In this document: positions 53,743-63,596 of the stretch, piece by piece
Numbering within the stretch: the first letter of the stretch is position 1
Layout: every line of letters begins with the position of its first letter
Source: Caldicellulosiruptor bescii DSM 6725
GTDB taxonomy: Bacteria; Bacillota; Thermoanaerobacteria; Caldicellulosiruptorales; Caldicellulosiruptoraceae
Assembly: GCF_000022325.1 (NCBI RefSeq)
Contig: NC_012034.1
Span: 2,855,719-2,919,718, forward strand
DNA length: 64,000 nt
Direction of reading: 5' to 3'
The notes under the pieces: model-generated
Database searches by the model: none
The model's input: the letters and a program-made list of their open reading frames with translations, nothing else
What the model was told of the DNA's origin: nothing
Translations under genes and position numbers: made by a program

Positions 53743-55110
53743 TTATTTTCCAATACAAAACATCGAAAAAATCCTGTCAACCATATCTTCTGTTACATTT
53801 TTCCCAGTTATTTGATAAAGACTATCAAGTGCGTTTTTAATGTCAATTGAAAGAATATCAAGAGGCACAGCATACATGTTTTCTTTTGCTGAGACTAAAA
53901 ACTCCTTTGCTTTTAAAAGAAGCTCTTTGTGGCGAAGGTTTGTTATAAGTACACTATCGTGCGTTTCAATGTTTTGATTTAAAACCTCGTTTGCTATTGC
54001 CTTTTCAACAAGTTCCAAGTTCTTGTCACGCTCAACAGATATGAAAATACCCTCTTTTCCAAAAATTCTTTTAATGTCATCTTGCGATACTTTTACTTCT
54101 TTGTCTATCTTGTTTACAATAACAATAAACCTCTTGTTTTTGATAGCCTCAAAAATCTCCAAATCCTCCTGCAAAATGCCGCTTGATTCTACCATGAATA
54201 GTACAAGGTCGGCTCTTTCGATACTTTCCAATGTCTTTTTAACACCAATTTTTTCAACAATGTCCTCTGTTTTTCTTACCCCTGCAGTGTCGGCAAGGAT
54301 TATTGGAACACCTTCTATGTCTAAAACTTCTTCAATCACATCTCGTGTTGTTCCTGGTATGTCTGTCACAATTGCTTTTTCCTCTTTCAATAACCTGTTT
54401 AAAAGAGAAGATTTTCCGACATTTGGTCTTCCCACTATAACTGTATAAATCCCGCTCTTTATTGCCTTTCCTGTCTCATACGATTTTATAAGTTTTTCTA
54501 TTTTCGCCAGCGCAGCATCAATTGTGAACAAAATTTCATCTTTCGACACCTCATCAACCTCATGTTCAGAAAAGTCAATTGACGCTTCAATTGATGCAAC
54601 CATGTTCAAAAGAAGCTGAGAAATCTCTTCAATTCTCTGGCTTAGCATTCCTTTTAACTGTTTTGCAGCGTTTTGTTGCAAAAGCCTTGTCTTTGAATTT
54701 ATTATATCAATCACAGCTTCAGCTTGAGACAGGTCAATCCTGCCGTTTAAAAAGGCTCGTTTTGTAAACTCACCCGGCATGGCATGACGCGCACCACTTT
54801 TGATTGCAGCCTCTAAAATTCTTTTTAGCACAACCATGCCACCGTGGCTCTGAATCTCAACAACATCCTCACCTGTGTACGAATTGGGAGATTTAAACTT
54901 TATCAAAATTGCCTCATCGACAAACTCATCACCGTCATATACATCAACAAGTGCAGCATACCTTGTAGGAATGTCTTTTACAGTTTTGTATTTTCTACTT
55001 CTTATGAGCTTTTGTGCAATATCAAAAGCATTTTTACCTGATATTCTTACAATTCCTATTCCGCCGGTTCCAATCGGAGTTGAAATTGCAACAATGGTGT
55101 CAAACTCCAT
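53743..55110 (-). CDS. mnmE: tRNA modification GTPase MnmE
   Basis: 455 residues. N-terminal folate-binding domain (TPIGTGGIGIVRISG), G domain with GRPNVGKSSLLN, DIPGTTRD, DTAG and NKID, and the C-terminal FCIGK motif. Partner of MnmG, 30 bp upstream of it. Confidence 0.97.
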   Translation of the reverse strand: MEFDTIVAISTPIGTGGIGIVRISGKNAFDIAQKLIRSRKYKTVKDIPTRYAALVDVYDGDEFVDEAILIKFKSPNSYTGEDVVEIQSHGGMVVLKRILEAAIKSGARHAMPGEFTKRAFLNGRIDLSQAEAVIDIINSKTRLLQQNAAKQLKGMLSQRIEEISQLLLNMVASIEASIDFSEHEVDEVSKDEILFTIDAALAKIEKLIKSYETGKAIKSGIYTVIVGRPNVGKSSLLNRLLKEEKAIVTDIPGTTRDVIEEVLDIEGVPIILADTAGVRKTEDIVEKIGVKKTLESIERADLVLFMVESSGILQEDLEIFEAIKNKRFIVIVNKIDKEVKVSQDDIKRIFGKEGIFISVERDKNLELVEKAIANEVLNQNIETHDSVLITNLRHKELLLKAKEFLVSAKENMYAVPLDILSIDIKNALDSLYQITGKNVTEDMVDRIFSMFCIGK

Positions 55111-55149
55111 CTCTTACTTTCCCCTCTTTTACAAAACTTTTTAGAATAC

Positions 55150-55186
55150 AAACAAAGCAGGGCAAAAGTATTTTACCCTGCTTTTC
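55150..55186 (-). terminator. Terminator between jag and mnmE
   Basis: Minus strand AAAGCAGGG and CCCTGCTTT stem, then TGTTTGT; moderate strength. Confidence 0.65.
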
Positions 55187-55200
55187 AAATCTATATCAAT

Positions 55201-55848
55201 CTATTTTAATGTAATTACAACTTTTCTGTACGGTTCTTCCCCTTCTGAATATGTTGTGACAAACCTATGATTTTGCAAAGTGGTGTGGATTATTCTTCTT
55301 TCGTATGGAGTCATAGGTCTTAGTTTAATACTTTTTTTACTTTTTGCCACTTTGTCTGCAAGCGACAGTGCAAGTCTTCTTAGTCGCTCTTCTTTTCTCT
55401 TTCTGAAGTTTTGACAATCAAGAAGAATCCTGACAGTCTCATCTTCTTTTACTCCTCTGTTTACAACTACACCTGTTAAAAACTGAAGAGCATCAAGCAC
55501 CTCACCATCTTTGCCAATAAGCTTAAATGTATTTTTTCCAAAAATATTTACTTTTATAAACTCGCCATCCCTTACCATATCCATCCTGTCAATTTTAACA
55601 TCCATGTTAGCAAGCACACTTTTCAAAAACTCCTCAATCTTCTCTTCAGGTGTTTGCTTTGCAATCACCTTTACCTTTGCAGGACGCGCGCCAATTATCC
55701 CTAAAATTCCTTTTGCCCCCTCGTCAATCACCACAATTTCAGCCTTATCGCGCGATATCCCCAGCTCCTTTAAAGCAAGGTCAACTGCTTCATCAACACT
55801 CTTTGCAGTTTTCTCTACCCATTTCATAAAAATTTCTCCTCCGCACAA
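55201..55848 (-). CDS. jag: RNA-binding protein Jag (SpoIIIJ-associated)
   Basis: 215 residues: N-terminal Jag domain (EKTAKSVDEAVDLALKELGI), a KH-like middle and a C-terminal R3H (PYERRIIHTTLQNHRFVTTY). Ends 8 bp after yidC. Binds RNA and assists envelope functions. Confidence 0.93.
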   Translation of the reverse strand: MCGGEIFMKWVEKTAKSVDEAVDLALKELGISRDKAEIVVIDEGAKGILGIIGARPAKVKVIAKQTPEEKIEEFLKSVLANMDVKIDRMDMVRDGEFIKVNIFGKNTFKLIGKDGEVLDALQFLTGVVVNRGVKEDETVRILLDCQNFRKRKEERLRRLALSLADKVAKSKKSIKLRPMTPYERRIIHTTLQNHRFVTTYSEGEEPYRKVVITLK

Positions 55849-55856
55849 GAAATTTT

Positions 55857-56882
55857 TTACTTTTTCTTTTTCTTACTTGTTCTGTGCTGGCCAGAAATTT
55901 GTTGTTTCAATTTTTCAAGCTCTTTTTTCCTTATTCTTTCCTGTTCATCTTCCTGAGAATTCTCGTGTTTGCCTTTAGCCGTTTCAGACTCATCTTCATT
56001 TTCAATTCTTTCTTCTTTTACTTCAACCTCCTGCATCTTTTGTGCCTGTTTTTCGAGCTGTTTTTTCCTCTCTTCTTCCTCTTTCTTGTGTTTGAGTTTT
56101 TTGTACACAACCTCATTTGCTATAAACTGCTGCAAGATCTGGAACAGGTTTGATACCGTCCAGTAAAGCACAAGACCAGATGGCACCTGCAGGGCTATAA
56201 AGTAAGACATAAGAGGGCTGAAAATCATTAGGCTCCTGTTCATCCCTTCAGCCATGGCATTTGTCTGGGATGAAGAATACTGCGGGTTGAACTTCTTTTG
56301 GCTATTCATCGAATATAGGATTGACAAGAAAGAAAACACAGCACTCAAAATTGGGAGCACTATAAGCTCTTTCTGGGCAAGGTTTATTCCGAAAAAGTGC
56401 ATGTCAAGTCCCAATTTTTGAGCCTCATTTACAATCCTTTGTGTGATATTGTAACCTGTTGCACCTGTTATGAGGTCTTTGACATACTGATGAGATTTTC
56501 CAAGCACGTACACAAGCGGGTTCTGAAACACATAGTACAGCGAAAACAAAATAGGAATCTGAATCAAAAGCGGCCAGCAACCACCTGCAGGATTGTAACC
56601 TGTCTCCTGATACAGTTTTAACATCTCTTCTTGCATCTTTTTCTGGTCGTTTTTGTACTTTTGCTGTATTTCCTGAAGTCTTGGTGCAACCTCTGCCATC
56701 TTGGATGTTGATTGAATCTGTTTTATATATAAAGGAAGAAGAAGCCCTCTTACTATCAATGTAAGAAGTATGATAGCTATACCATAGCTTCCTGGGATGT
56801 GAGCACCGTGTAAAAAGTCGTATATAAACTTCAAAAGTCTTCCAAGCGGAATTGCTAAAAAATCAAGCCATGTCGGGTTCAA
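55857..56882 (-). CDS. yidC: Membrane protein insertase YidC (SpoIIIJ type)
   Basis: 341 residues with five membrane helices; YGIAIILLTLIVRGLLLPLY contains the conserved hydrophilic-groove arginine, and NPAGGCWPLLIQIPILFSLY is characteristic. The C-terminal tail is long and highly charged (Glu/Lys-rich, about 80 residues), usual for clostridial forms. No lipobox is visible. Confidence 0.95.
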   Translation of the reverse strand: MNPTWLDFLAIPLGRLLKFIYDFLHGAHIPGSYGIAIILLTLIVRGLLLPLYIKQIQSTSKMAEVAPRLQEIQQKYKNDQKKMQEEMLKLYQETGYNPAGGCWPLLIQIPILFSLYYVFQNPLVYVLGKSHQYVKDLITGATGYNITQRIVNEAQKLGLDMHFFGINLAQKELIVLPILSAVFSFLSILYSMNSQKKFNPQYSSSQTNAMAEGMNRSLMIFSPLMSYFIALQVPSGLVLYWTVSNLFQILQQFIANEVVYKKLKHKKEEEERKKQLEKQAQKMQEVEVKEERIENEDESETAKGKHENSQEDEQERIRKKELEKLKQQISGQHRTSKKKKK

Positions 56883-56935
56883 AATTTCTTTCCTCCTCTA
56901 ATTCTCTAACTTTTTATTTCAATTTCAAATTATTT

Positions 56936-57163
56936 CTACTTTAAAGGGTCATATCCACCGGGATGAAATGGATGGCACTTGATAATCCTCTTAAATCCCA
57001 GCCATAGCCCATAAAATCCATACTTTTCAATTGCCTGCAACGTGTACTCTGAACATGTCGGGTAGAACCTGCAGCTTGGCACAATCTTTAGCGGTGATAT
57101 AAACTTCTGATAAAATCTTATCAAAAATTTTAATGTTAGTAAAATATATTTTTTTACTCTCAT
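56936..57163 (-). CDS. yidD: Membrane protein insertion efficiency factor YidD
   Basis: 75 residues: [36 protein letters not shown] and HPGGYDPL, the full YidD signature. Three bases after rnpA. Confidence 0.96.
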   Translation of the reverse strand: MRVKKYILLTLKFLIRFYQKFISPLKIVPSCRFYPTCSEYTLQAIEKYGFYGLWLGFKRIIKCHPFHPGGYDPLK

Positions 57164-57166
57164 CTT

Positions 57167-57526
57167 TCATTCCTCTTTCAAAAGCCTCAGTCTTTTAAAA
57201 GCCTTTTCAAGGTCATCTTTAAAATCTTTTAAGTGAATCTCTCTTGCCTTTATTTTATCATCTTTAATCTTCCTCGCAATCACCACAATGTCAAATCCCT
57301 GCTTGATTTTATCCATGTTTTCTAAAATCCATGCCCGCACAATCCTTTTAAACCGATTTCGTGCTGTGGCTTTGCCAAGCTTTGCAGACATTGAAATTCC
57401 AAACCTGCTAATCGAAAGCCCGTTTTTCAATGAATACACAACAACCTTCTCCTGGGCAGCAAACCTTCCTCTTCTTATACATGCTTCAAACTCCTCGTTT
57501 TTTTTGAGCGTGACAAACTTGTTCAT
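57167..57526 (-). CDS. rnpA: Ribonuclease P protein component RnpA
   Basis: 119 residues. RFGISMSAKLGKATARNRFK is the RNR-type RNA-binding motif. It forms RNase P with the RNA subunit and matures tRNA 5' ends. Confidence 0.96.
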   Translation of the reverse strand: MNKFVTLKKNEEFEACIRRGRFAAQEKVVVYSLKNGLSISRFGISMSAKLGKATARNRFKRIVRAWILENMDKIKQGFDIVVIARKIKDDKIKAREIHLKDFKDDLEKAFKRLRLLKEE

Positions 57527-57581
57527 TCACTTCTTTCCTCGTTAATATATTTTTCATTGAAATTGATTCTTTATTTTAAGT

Positions 57582-57615
57582 AAAAAGACCACTTTTTTAT
57601 TCTAAAGTGGTCTTC
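57582..57615 (-). terminator. Attenuating terminator between rpmH and rnpA
   Basis: Minus strand AAGACCACTTT and AAAGTGGTCTT stem followed by TTTTACTT. It would let rpmH be made in large excess over rnpA. Confidence 0.85.
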
Positions 57616-57617
57616 AA

Positions 57618-57752
57618 CTACACTGCAAGTCTTTTTCTACCTTTGAGTCTTCTTCTTTTTAATACTTTTCTTCCGCCTTTGGTTCTCATTCTTACCAAAA
57701 ATCCATGTGTTCTTTTTCTTCTCTTGTTATGAGGCTGGTATGTCCTTTTCAT
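57618..57752 (-). CDS. rpmH: 50S ribosomal protein L34
   Basis: 44 residues: [20 protein letters not shown] and the Arg/Lys-rich rest of L34, ending KRLAV. AGGGAGGAGGG ribosome site. Head of the rpmH-rnpA-yidD-yidC-jag operon. Confidence 0.98.
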   Translation of the reverse strand: MKRTYQPHNKRRKRTHGFLVRMRTKGGRKVLKRRRLKGRKRLAV

Positions 57753-57829
57753 ATTCTGCCCTCCTCCCTCTAAAAAAGTTTATGCTATAACTATATTCTT
57801 GTCTCTCAGCATACAGTAAAACAAATTTT

Positions 57830-57859
57830 ATTATACTCCAAATCATGCAAAAAAGTCAA
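57830..57859 (-). promoter_or_regulatory. rpmH promoter
   Basis: On the minus strand TTGACT (57859-57854) and TATAAT (57835-57830) are separated by 18 bp. The IS target duplication begins only 6 bp upstream of the -35 (57866). Confidence 0.85.
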
Positions 57860-57875
57860 AGGGTTGTTTTTGCTG

Positions 57876-59484
57876 GATAGTGTCAAGAGTTTGTAGGAAA
57901 AAATTTTTATCAGAATATACCTGCATTATAGAAGCTACAACTAATCAAAGACTTTAATGCTCTTCGTAACTGGTTAACTTTACCATTTGCTATAACTGGT
58001 ATATTATTCCACTTTTCCGTACCTTTTCGTACTCTTTTCCCGTTCTTTATAATTCCTTTTGCTATTTCTTTAACTTCTTGCCTTTCTGACTTCTTGGCTT
58101 TTATCTTCTCTAAATATACATTCATAAGTTCAAAACCATTATATTTTAAACTCAATAACTTTACCATGGTCTCCGCTATATCTTCGCTCCATCCTCTTGG
58201 TCTTGAACTCATCCTCTCTGCTAATACATGACTTACATGCCCTTCTGCACTACATCCCTTTATATTAACATTCGCTGCTTCTAATACTATATTATCCCAG
58301 TGCGAAAGTATGTATCTCCTTCCCTTCTTTATCCTCCTCTTAGCTAACTCATCTTCTTTTACCTCCTCCATCTTTTCTTTTACTAATGCCTCAAATCCCT
58401 CTCTATCCTTCTCTCTTAATGCTTTCAAAATCTCATTAAATAATTTTCTATCCCCTCCTGCTATTTTCATTATCTCCTTCGTTAAGTGAAACTTATCTAA
58501 TACAAATTCCGCTCCATCTATCCACTCTAATCCCTTCTTTATCCAATTAGCTCCATCTCCTAAAAGATATATGTTTTCTATCTTCTCAACTTCAAAATTC
58601 TCTTCAATATACTTACCCACTTTTGCCCAAAAATCATCTGCATCCTCTTTTACACTGCTAAAATAATGCAAATCCTTTAATTCCTTCCTAATAACAACGC
58701 CCTTCTCTTCCTTATATCCCGTATTTATGTAAGCAAGCTTCGCTATCTCTTTCTTCCCATTCTGTAATGAAATATGGTCTTCATCCGCCTCGATATAAAG
58801 CTCTTTTACAACTTTCTTCTCTCCTTTTACACTCTTGCTATGCTGGATTTCATCTAATTCTTTACTATCTATCCCTTTCAAAATATTCATTACACTTTGT
58901 CTACTAATCCTATCCTCCCCTAATACTTCCTTTGCTGCCTTCTCATATGACATGTCTACTACTCTCTCTATTATCGCTCCCTTTACCGCATTGTCTATCC
59001 TTTGATATCTCTCTATCCCTAAAACTATATCAACTAAATAAACATATCCTTTGCCTTCCTTATCTTTGTAATATGTTCTCTCATATTCAATATCACCAAA
59101 TATTGTCTTTAAACCCCTCTTGTCTCTCCTCACAACTTCATACCTCTTCTTCCTCTCTTCGTTTTCTTTCAATGATTCATCTATAAGTTCACATGCTTCC
59201 TTTATCATCTCCTTGCCTATCAGGTCTAACTGCTTCTTAAGTTCAATTGAATATTCCGCTAAATCCTTCTCCCTTTTCACTATCTTCTCTAATCCTTCCT
59301 CAAAAGTCTTTAAAAGTTCTTCTATTTTTGATACAATATTTTCAGTCATTTTGCTCCCTCCTTTGGTTTGTTTTTCCTTTTTCTTTTTTTATTTTTTCAT
59401 CATTATATTCTACTTCATTTTTTCTCTTCTACCAAGAGGAGGGAGCTTTTTTCCATCCAATGTCCTATAAATATTTTACACTAA
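57876..59484 (-). mobile_element. ISLre2-type insertion sequence
   Basis: The 1.6-kb element is flanked by a perfect 10-bp direct repeat, GTTTTTGCTG, at 57866-57875 and 59485-59494, a target-site duplication. Its ends are imperfect inverted repeats (TAGTGTCAAGAGTTTGTAGG against TAGTGTAAAATATTTATAGG). It holds a single intact transposase gene. The clean duplication suggests a recent insertion. Confidence 0.85.
57910..59349 (-). CDS. ISLre2 family transposase
   Basis: 479 residues, full length for UPF0236/ISLre2. Catalytic acidic residues are probably in ELYIEADEDHI, YLLGDGANW and CSAEGHVSHV. The sequence is intact, with AGGAGGG ahead of the ATG, so the element may be active. Confidence 0.9.
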   Translation of the reverse strand: MTENIVSKIEELLKTFEEGLEKIVKREKDLAEYSIELKKQLDLIGKEMIKEACELIDESLKENEERKKRYEVVRRDKRGLKTIFGDIEYERTYYKDKEGKGYVYLVDIVLGIERYQRIDNAVKGAIIERVVDMSYEKAAKEVLGEDRISRQSVMNILKGIDSKELDEIQHSKSVKGEKKVVKELYIEADEDHISLQNGKKEIAKLAYINTGYKEEKGVVIRKELKDLHYFSSVKEDADDFWAKVGKYIEENFEVEKIENIYLLGDGANWIKKGLEWIDGAEFVLDKFHLTKEIMKIAGGDRKLFNEILKALREKDREGFEALVKEKMEEVKEDELAKRRIKKGRRYILSHWDNIVLEAANVNIKGCSAEGHVSHVLAERMSSRPRGWSEDIAETMVKLLSLKYNGFELMNVYLEKIKAKKSERQEVKEIAKGIIKNGKRVRKGTEKWNNIPVIANGKVNQLRRALKSLISCSFYNAGIF

Positions 59485-59633
59485 GTTTTTGCTGTTTATT
59501 AATTTTCTTTTCATTACCATTACCTTTTTTCAGCCTCTTGTTAAAGAATTATACCACTTTTTAAAGTTACTTGTATATTATTTTTCCCTGTTGGGCAAAA
59601 TTAGTATCAGAAAATATCTCGCAGGAGAAAAAG

Positions 59634-61106
59634 ATGAAAAAAGGATCTATTTTAAACTCAATTACACCGTTTTATGACCAAAATATTCAAAATATTAAAA
59701 ACGAATTTGGAAACTTTAGCGACCTTATAATAAGAGAGTTCAAGATTGGAAACAGCAATATAAGATCTTTTCTTGTCATGATAGATGGGCTTGTTGACAA
59801 GATGGTAATAAATGAACACATTTTAAAACCGCTCATGAGAGATATCAGTATTTATAAAAAGGACCAGTCTTCATGTGAAGAGATGTATATCTTCATAAAA
59901 GAAAACATTCTGTATAGTCACTGTATAACAGAAGAGAGAGACTGGGCAAAGACAGTTCACTGTATATTGTGCGGTGATGTTGCACTTTTTATTGATGGCG
60001 TAGACAGATGTCTTTTGATATCTGTGCGCGGATGGGAATCCCGCGGAATTGAAGAGCCAAACACAGAGGTTGTTGTAAGAGGACCAAGGGAAGGTTTTAC
60101 TGAAAACTTGAGAACTAACACAGCGCTTATCAGAAGAAAAATTCGCGACCCAAAACTTAAGATTGAGTCAATAAAAATTGGTAAAATATCTAAAACAGAT
60201 ATCGCAATATGTTATATAGAATCCATTGCAAAAAAAGAACTTGTAGATGAGGTAAAAAGACGCCTTGAAAAGATTGATATGGAATACATTCTCGAATCAG
60301 GGTATATAGAATCTTTCATAGAAGACGGCAAATATTCAATCTTTCCAACTGTCGGAAACTCAGAAAAACCAGATGTGGTTGTCGGAAAACTTATGGAAGG
60401 AAGGGTTGCAATACTTGTTGACGGAACACCTTTTGCTCTGACCATTCCTTACCTTTTCGTTGAAGCTTTCCAGACAAGTGAGGACTACTATTCAAGGCCT
60501 TATTACTACAGCATTGTAAGGCTTTTGAGATACTTTTCGTTTTTTGTAGCAACAACCCTGCCGGCACTGTACATTGCAGTTACAACATTTCACCAGGAGC
60601 TTTTACCAACATCGCTTTTAATTAGCATTGCAAGTGCTCAGGCGGGAATACCTTTTCCATCGTTTGCAGAAACCCTTACAATGCTTGTTATATACGAAAT
60701 ACTAAAAGAAGCCGGTGTAAGGCTTCCACGGCCGGTGGGCCAGGCAATTTCTATTGTTGGTGCTCTTGTTATTGGTGAGGCATCTGTATCAGCTGGACTT
60801 ATCGGGGCTCCAATGGTTGTAACAGTTGCATTTACTGCAATATCCGCTTTTATGATTCCTGCAATCTCTGACGCAGTCACAATCATAAGGTTTGCGTGTG
60901 TTGTAATGTCTGCTATCTGCGGACTTTACGGAATAATGCTTATATGGATTCTTATGATAATTCATCTTTGTAGCTTAAAATCATTTGGAATAAACTATCT
61001 TGCACCAATAGCTCCAATGGTAGTCAATGATCTCAGAGATGTGTTTGTAAGACTTCCTTGGAGAATTTTGAAAAAGCGACCTATTATCTTTAATAAAAAT
61101 TTCTAA
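59634..61106 (+). CDS. gerKA: Spore germination receptor subunit A (GerA/GerKA type)
   Basis: 490 residues from ATG 59634 (CAGGAGAA upstream). N-terminal soluble part with RGPREGFTENLRTNTALIRR and TGVG-like KPDVVVGKLMEGRVAILVDG, then five membrane helices including PLPSFAETLTMLV-like IPFPSFAETLTMLVIYEILK and GEASVSAGLIGAPMV. It forms the germinant receptor with the next two genes. The specific receptor name is not determinable from sequence. Confidence 0.93.
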   Translation: MKKGSILNSITPFYDQNIQNIKNEFGNFSDLIIREFKIGNSNIRSFLVMIDGLVDKMVINEHILKPLMRDISIYKKDQSSCEEMYIFIKENILYSHCITEERDWAKTVHCILCGDVALFIDGVDRCLLISVRGWESRGIEEPNTEVVVRGPREGFTENLRTNTALIRRKIRDPKLKIESIKIGKISKTDIAICYIESIAKKELVDEVKRRLEKIDMEYILESGYIESFIEDGKYSIFPTVGNSEKPDVVVGKLMEGRVAILVDGTPFALTIPYLFVEAFQTSEDYYSRPYYYSIVRLLRYFSFFVATTLPALYIAVTTFHQELLPTSLLISIASAQAGIPFPSFAETLTMLVIYEILKEAGVRLPRPVGQAISIVGALVIGEASVSAGLIGAPMVVTVAFTAISAFMIPAISDAVTIIRFACVVMSAICGLYGIMLIWILMIIHLCSLKSFGINYLAPIAPMVVNDLRDVFVRLPWRILKKRPIIFNKNF

Positions 61107-61128
61107 GGTTGGGTGGTAGACCAGTAAA

Positions 61129-62235
61129 ATGTCAAATTCAAAAATATCATATTCTCAGTTTTTGTGTCTATTTTTTGTAAACAGAATAGTGATGGTTCTT
61201 ACATTCTTGCCAATATTCAATGCGCCACCAAAAAACCAGGACGTATGGCTTTCGGTTGTGTTCATGTACCCATTTTCTATCTTAGTATCAATGCCACTTA
61301 TTTATCTTTGTTCTTTATTTCCAAACCATACATTTACAAATATCCTCAATATTGTATTTGGAAGATTATCTATAGTTTTGTCTATCCTATATGTCTGGTT
61401 TTTCTTTCACATCACAGCAATACAGGTTGCACAGTTTGTTGAGTTCATGGCAACAGCTGTCATGCCAGAAACACCAATTCTTTTTTTCATAGTGACAATG
61501 TTGACTGTCTGTTTTTATGCACTTAAAAAAGGGATAGAGCCTTTGGCAAGATTTGGCCAGATAACAACATTTGCTACAATCTTGAGTCTTGCAATTATTA
61601 TGATAATATCTTTAAGATTTTTCGACCCTGCAGCTTTAAAACCCGTTTTAGAGAAAAATATATCACAGTCTATCTTTGGTGGAATATACCTGTGTTCACT
61701 TAGTTCTGAAATAATCACAATTGGTATGATAAACCCGTATATAGTCAAGAACAAAAACTGTACAATCAAAGACATGACAAAAACTATTGCACTTGCTTTC
61801 TTGCTGGTTGACATATTTTATCTTGCAATTACAATCATAGTACTTTCTCTTTTTGGATATACCCAGGCAAGCAGGCTCTCATTTCCATTTTATTCTGCTA
61901 TCAAAGTGTTAAGTGTTGCAGAGTTTCTTGAAAGGTTTGAATCGCTTCACATGGCAATTTGGATAATGGGCATATTTCTTAAAATCACATATTTCATGTA
62001 CATTCTTCTTACTACAGTGCAGGAGCTGAGAAACACTGCAGACCATTTTGCATATGCAATTCCTTTTACATCTGTGCTTGCACCCTTTGTTTTTTATATA
62101 ATTCCTAATTTTTTGTCCCTTGACAGGTTTATGAGCTATAAGTATTTTACACTGTACTCATACATCTTCATATTTTTCATACCGCTTTTTACCCTTATAT
62201 TTGCAAAAATAAAGCTGAGGGCGAGAAAAAAATGA
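61129..62235 (+). CDS. gerKB: Spore germination receptor permease subunit B
   Basis: 368 residues, about ten membrane helices, APC-superfamily GerB family. MATAVMPETPILFFIVTMLT, ALKKGIEPLARFGQI and FPFYSAIKVLSVAEFLERFE are typical. It likely holds the germinant-binding site. Its 3' end overlaps the next start by 4 bases. Confidence 0.92.
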   Translation: MSNSKISYSQFLCLFFVNRIVMVLTFLPIFNAPPKNQDVWLSVVFMYPFSILVSMPLIYLCSLFPNHTFTNILNIVFGRLSIVLSILYVWFFFHITAIQVAQFVEFMATAVMPETPILFFIVTMLTVCFYALKKGIEPLARFGQITTFATILSLAIIMIISLRFFDPAALKPVLEKNISQSIFGGIYLCSLSSEIITIGMINPYIVKNKNCTIKDMTKTIALAFLLVDIFYLAITIIVLSLFGYTQASRLSFPFYSAIKVLSVAEFLERFESLHMAIWIMGIFLKITYFMYILLTTVQELRNTADHFAYAIPFTSVLAPFVFYIIPNFLSLDRFMSYKYFTLYSYIFIFFIPLFTLIFAKIKLRARKK

Positions 62236-63356
62236 AAAAGTTTGTATTTTATTTAACACTGATTTTATTAACATTAGCCTTTCTGACAGGTTGCTGGAAT
62301 AGAAAAGAACTCAACGATATATTGATTGTTCAGGCAGTTGGAATTGACAAAAACCAAAGTGGACAGTTCAAACTCACATATCAGGTATTAAAACCAAAGG
62401 TGCTCAAAACTCCGACAAATATACCTTCCAGTTTTCAGCAAAAAGGAGTGTGGTGTTTTTCTTCAACAGGCAAAAGCATATTTGATGCTATTCGAAATAC
62501 AACACTTTCGTCAGACAAAAAACTTTTCTTTTCACACAACAAGATTATTGTTATTAGCGAAAAAGTTGCACATCAAGGAATTGAAAATGTTCTTGACATA
62601 TTCTTAAGATATCATGAATTTCGTCCAGATGCGTATCTAATTGTTACTTCAGATGACATCGAAAAATTCTTAAATTCAAATGTCCCAATAGAGTCAATAC
62701 CTGCAAAAGAACTTGAAAATGTAATAAAAAATTATTTTGCAAACTCAAAAACGCTTCCTATTAGCATATATGAGTTTCAAAAGATGTCAAATACTAAGTC
62801 AAAAACTGCACCTGTCCCATTTGTGACAATAAAATCACCATTAAAACAATCTTCACAATCCCAGATGTTTTATGTAGAAAAAATGGCTGTGTTTAGCAAC
62901 TATAAACTAGTAGGGTATCTTACACACGAGGAGTTAAGAGGACTTTTGTGGGCAGCTGGTAAAATAAAAAGAGGGATATATCCTATAAAGCTTGGAAAAG
63001 ACATATTTTCTTTAGAACTTATTCAAAGCAGGAGCAACATCAATGTTAAAAGAAAACTTGGCAAAGCTTTTTTCATCCTGCAAATAACCACAGAGACAAA
63101 CCTTGGTGAAAAATATTCAAACTCTTATATCTCAAGTTCATTGGTTGAAAAAACAAAAAAAGAGTTTAGTAAATCTATCAGAAACGATGTTCAGAAGGTA
63201 TTGAAAAAATCGTTTGAACTCAATTGCGATATTCTGCACCTTGGCGATATTTATTACTCTTCATACAAAAAGCCTTTAAATTTTGACAAAAATTCTATTT
63301 CGGTCTCAATTGTTGTAAAGCCTTTCATAAGGCGATTTGGTATGATGAAAGAATGA
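62232..63356 (+). CDS. gerKC: Spore germination lipoprotein subunit C (Ger(x)C)
   Basis: 374 residues. Lipobox FLTGC at about residue 18-22 followed by WNRKELNDILIVQAVGIDK, the family signature, and GLLWAAGKIKRG later. Anchored on the outer side of the inner spore membrane. ATGA overlap with the permease gene indicates coupling. Confidence 0.93.
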   Translation: MKKFVFYLTLILLTLAFLTGCWNRKELNDILIVQAVGIDKNQSGQFKLTYQVLKPKVLKTPTNIPSSFQQKGVWCFSSTGKSIFDAIRNTTLSSDKKLFFSHNKIIVISEKVAHQGIENVLDIFLRYHEFRPDAYLIVTSDDIEKFLNSNVPIESIPAKELENVIKNYFANSKTLPISIYEFQKMSNTKSKTAPVPFVTIKSPLKQSSQSQMFYVEKMAVFSNYKLVGYLTHEELRGLLWAAGKIKRGIYPIKLGKDIFSLELIQSRSNINVKRKLGKAFFILQITTETNLGEKYSNSYISSSLVEKTKKEFSKSIRNDVQKVLKKSFELNCDILHLGDIYYSSYKKPLNFDKNSISVSIVVKPFIRRFGMMKE

Positions 63357-63377
63357 AATTAAAGGAGAAAAAAGGCC

Positions 63378-63596
63378 ATGAACATAGGATTTATAGTTAT
63401 TGTTTACATGCTACTTTTTGCTACAGAATATTTTATCTTAAAAAGAAGGTATCTGCAAAAAGAAATGTTTTTTACAAGCATTTTAATTTTCACAGGGCTT
63501 TTACTCAGTTTAATCCTAAACATCAAGAAAAACGTGCCAAATCCGCACATTTTGATTGAAAAGCTATTTGACAAGCTATTTTCTCAATTTATGTAA
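63378..63596 (+). CDS. Small membrane protein of the ger operon, 72 aa
   Basis: ATG 63378 with AAAGGAG 10 bases upstream. Two membrane helices (IGFIVIVYMLLFATEYFIL; FFTSILIFTGLLLSLIL) and a short basic/aromatic tail. Similar small genes sometimes end ger operons and may tune receptor activity; the function here is unknown. Confidence 0.65.
   Translation: MNIGFIVIVYMLLFATEYFILKRRYLQKEMFFTSILIFTGLLLSLILNIKKNVPNPHILIEKLFDKLFSQFM

Noticed and set aside
57753..63596. tRNA, rRNA or riboswitch signals in intergenic regions near the origin and elsewhere
   Set aside because: No cloverleaf, T-box or riboswitch core could be recognised by eye anywhere in the window.
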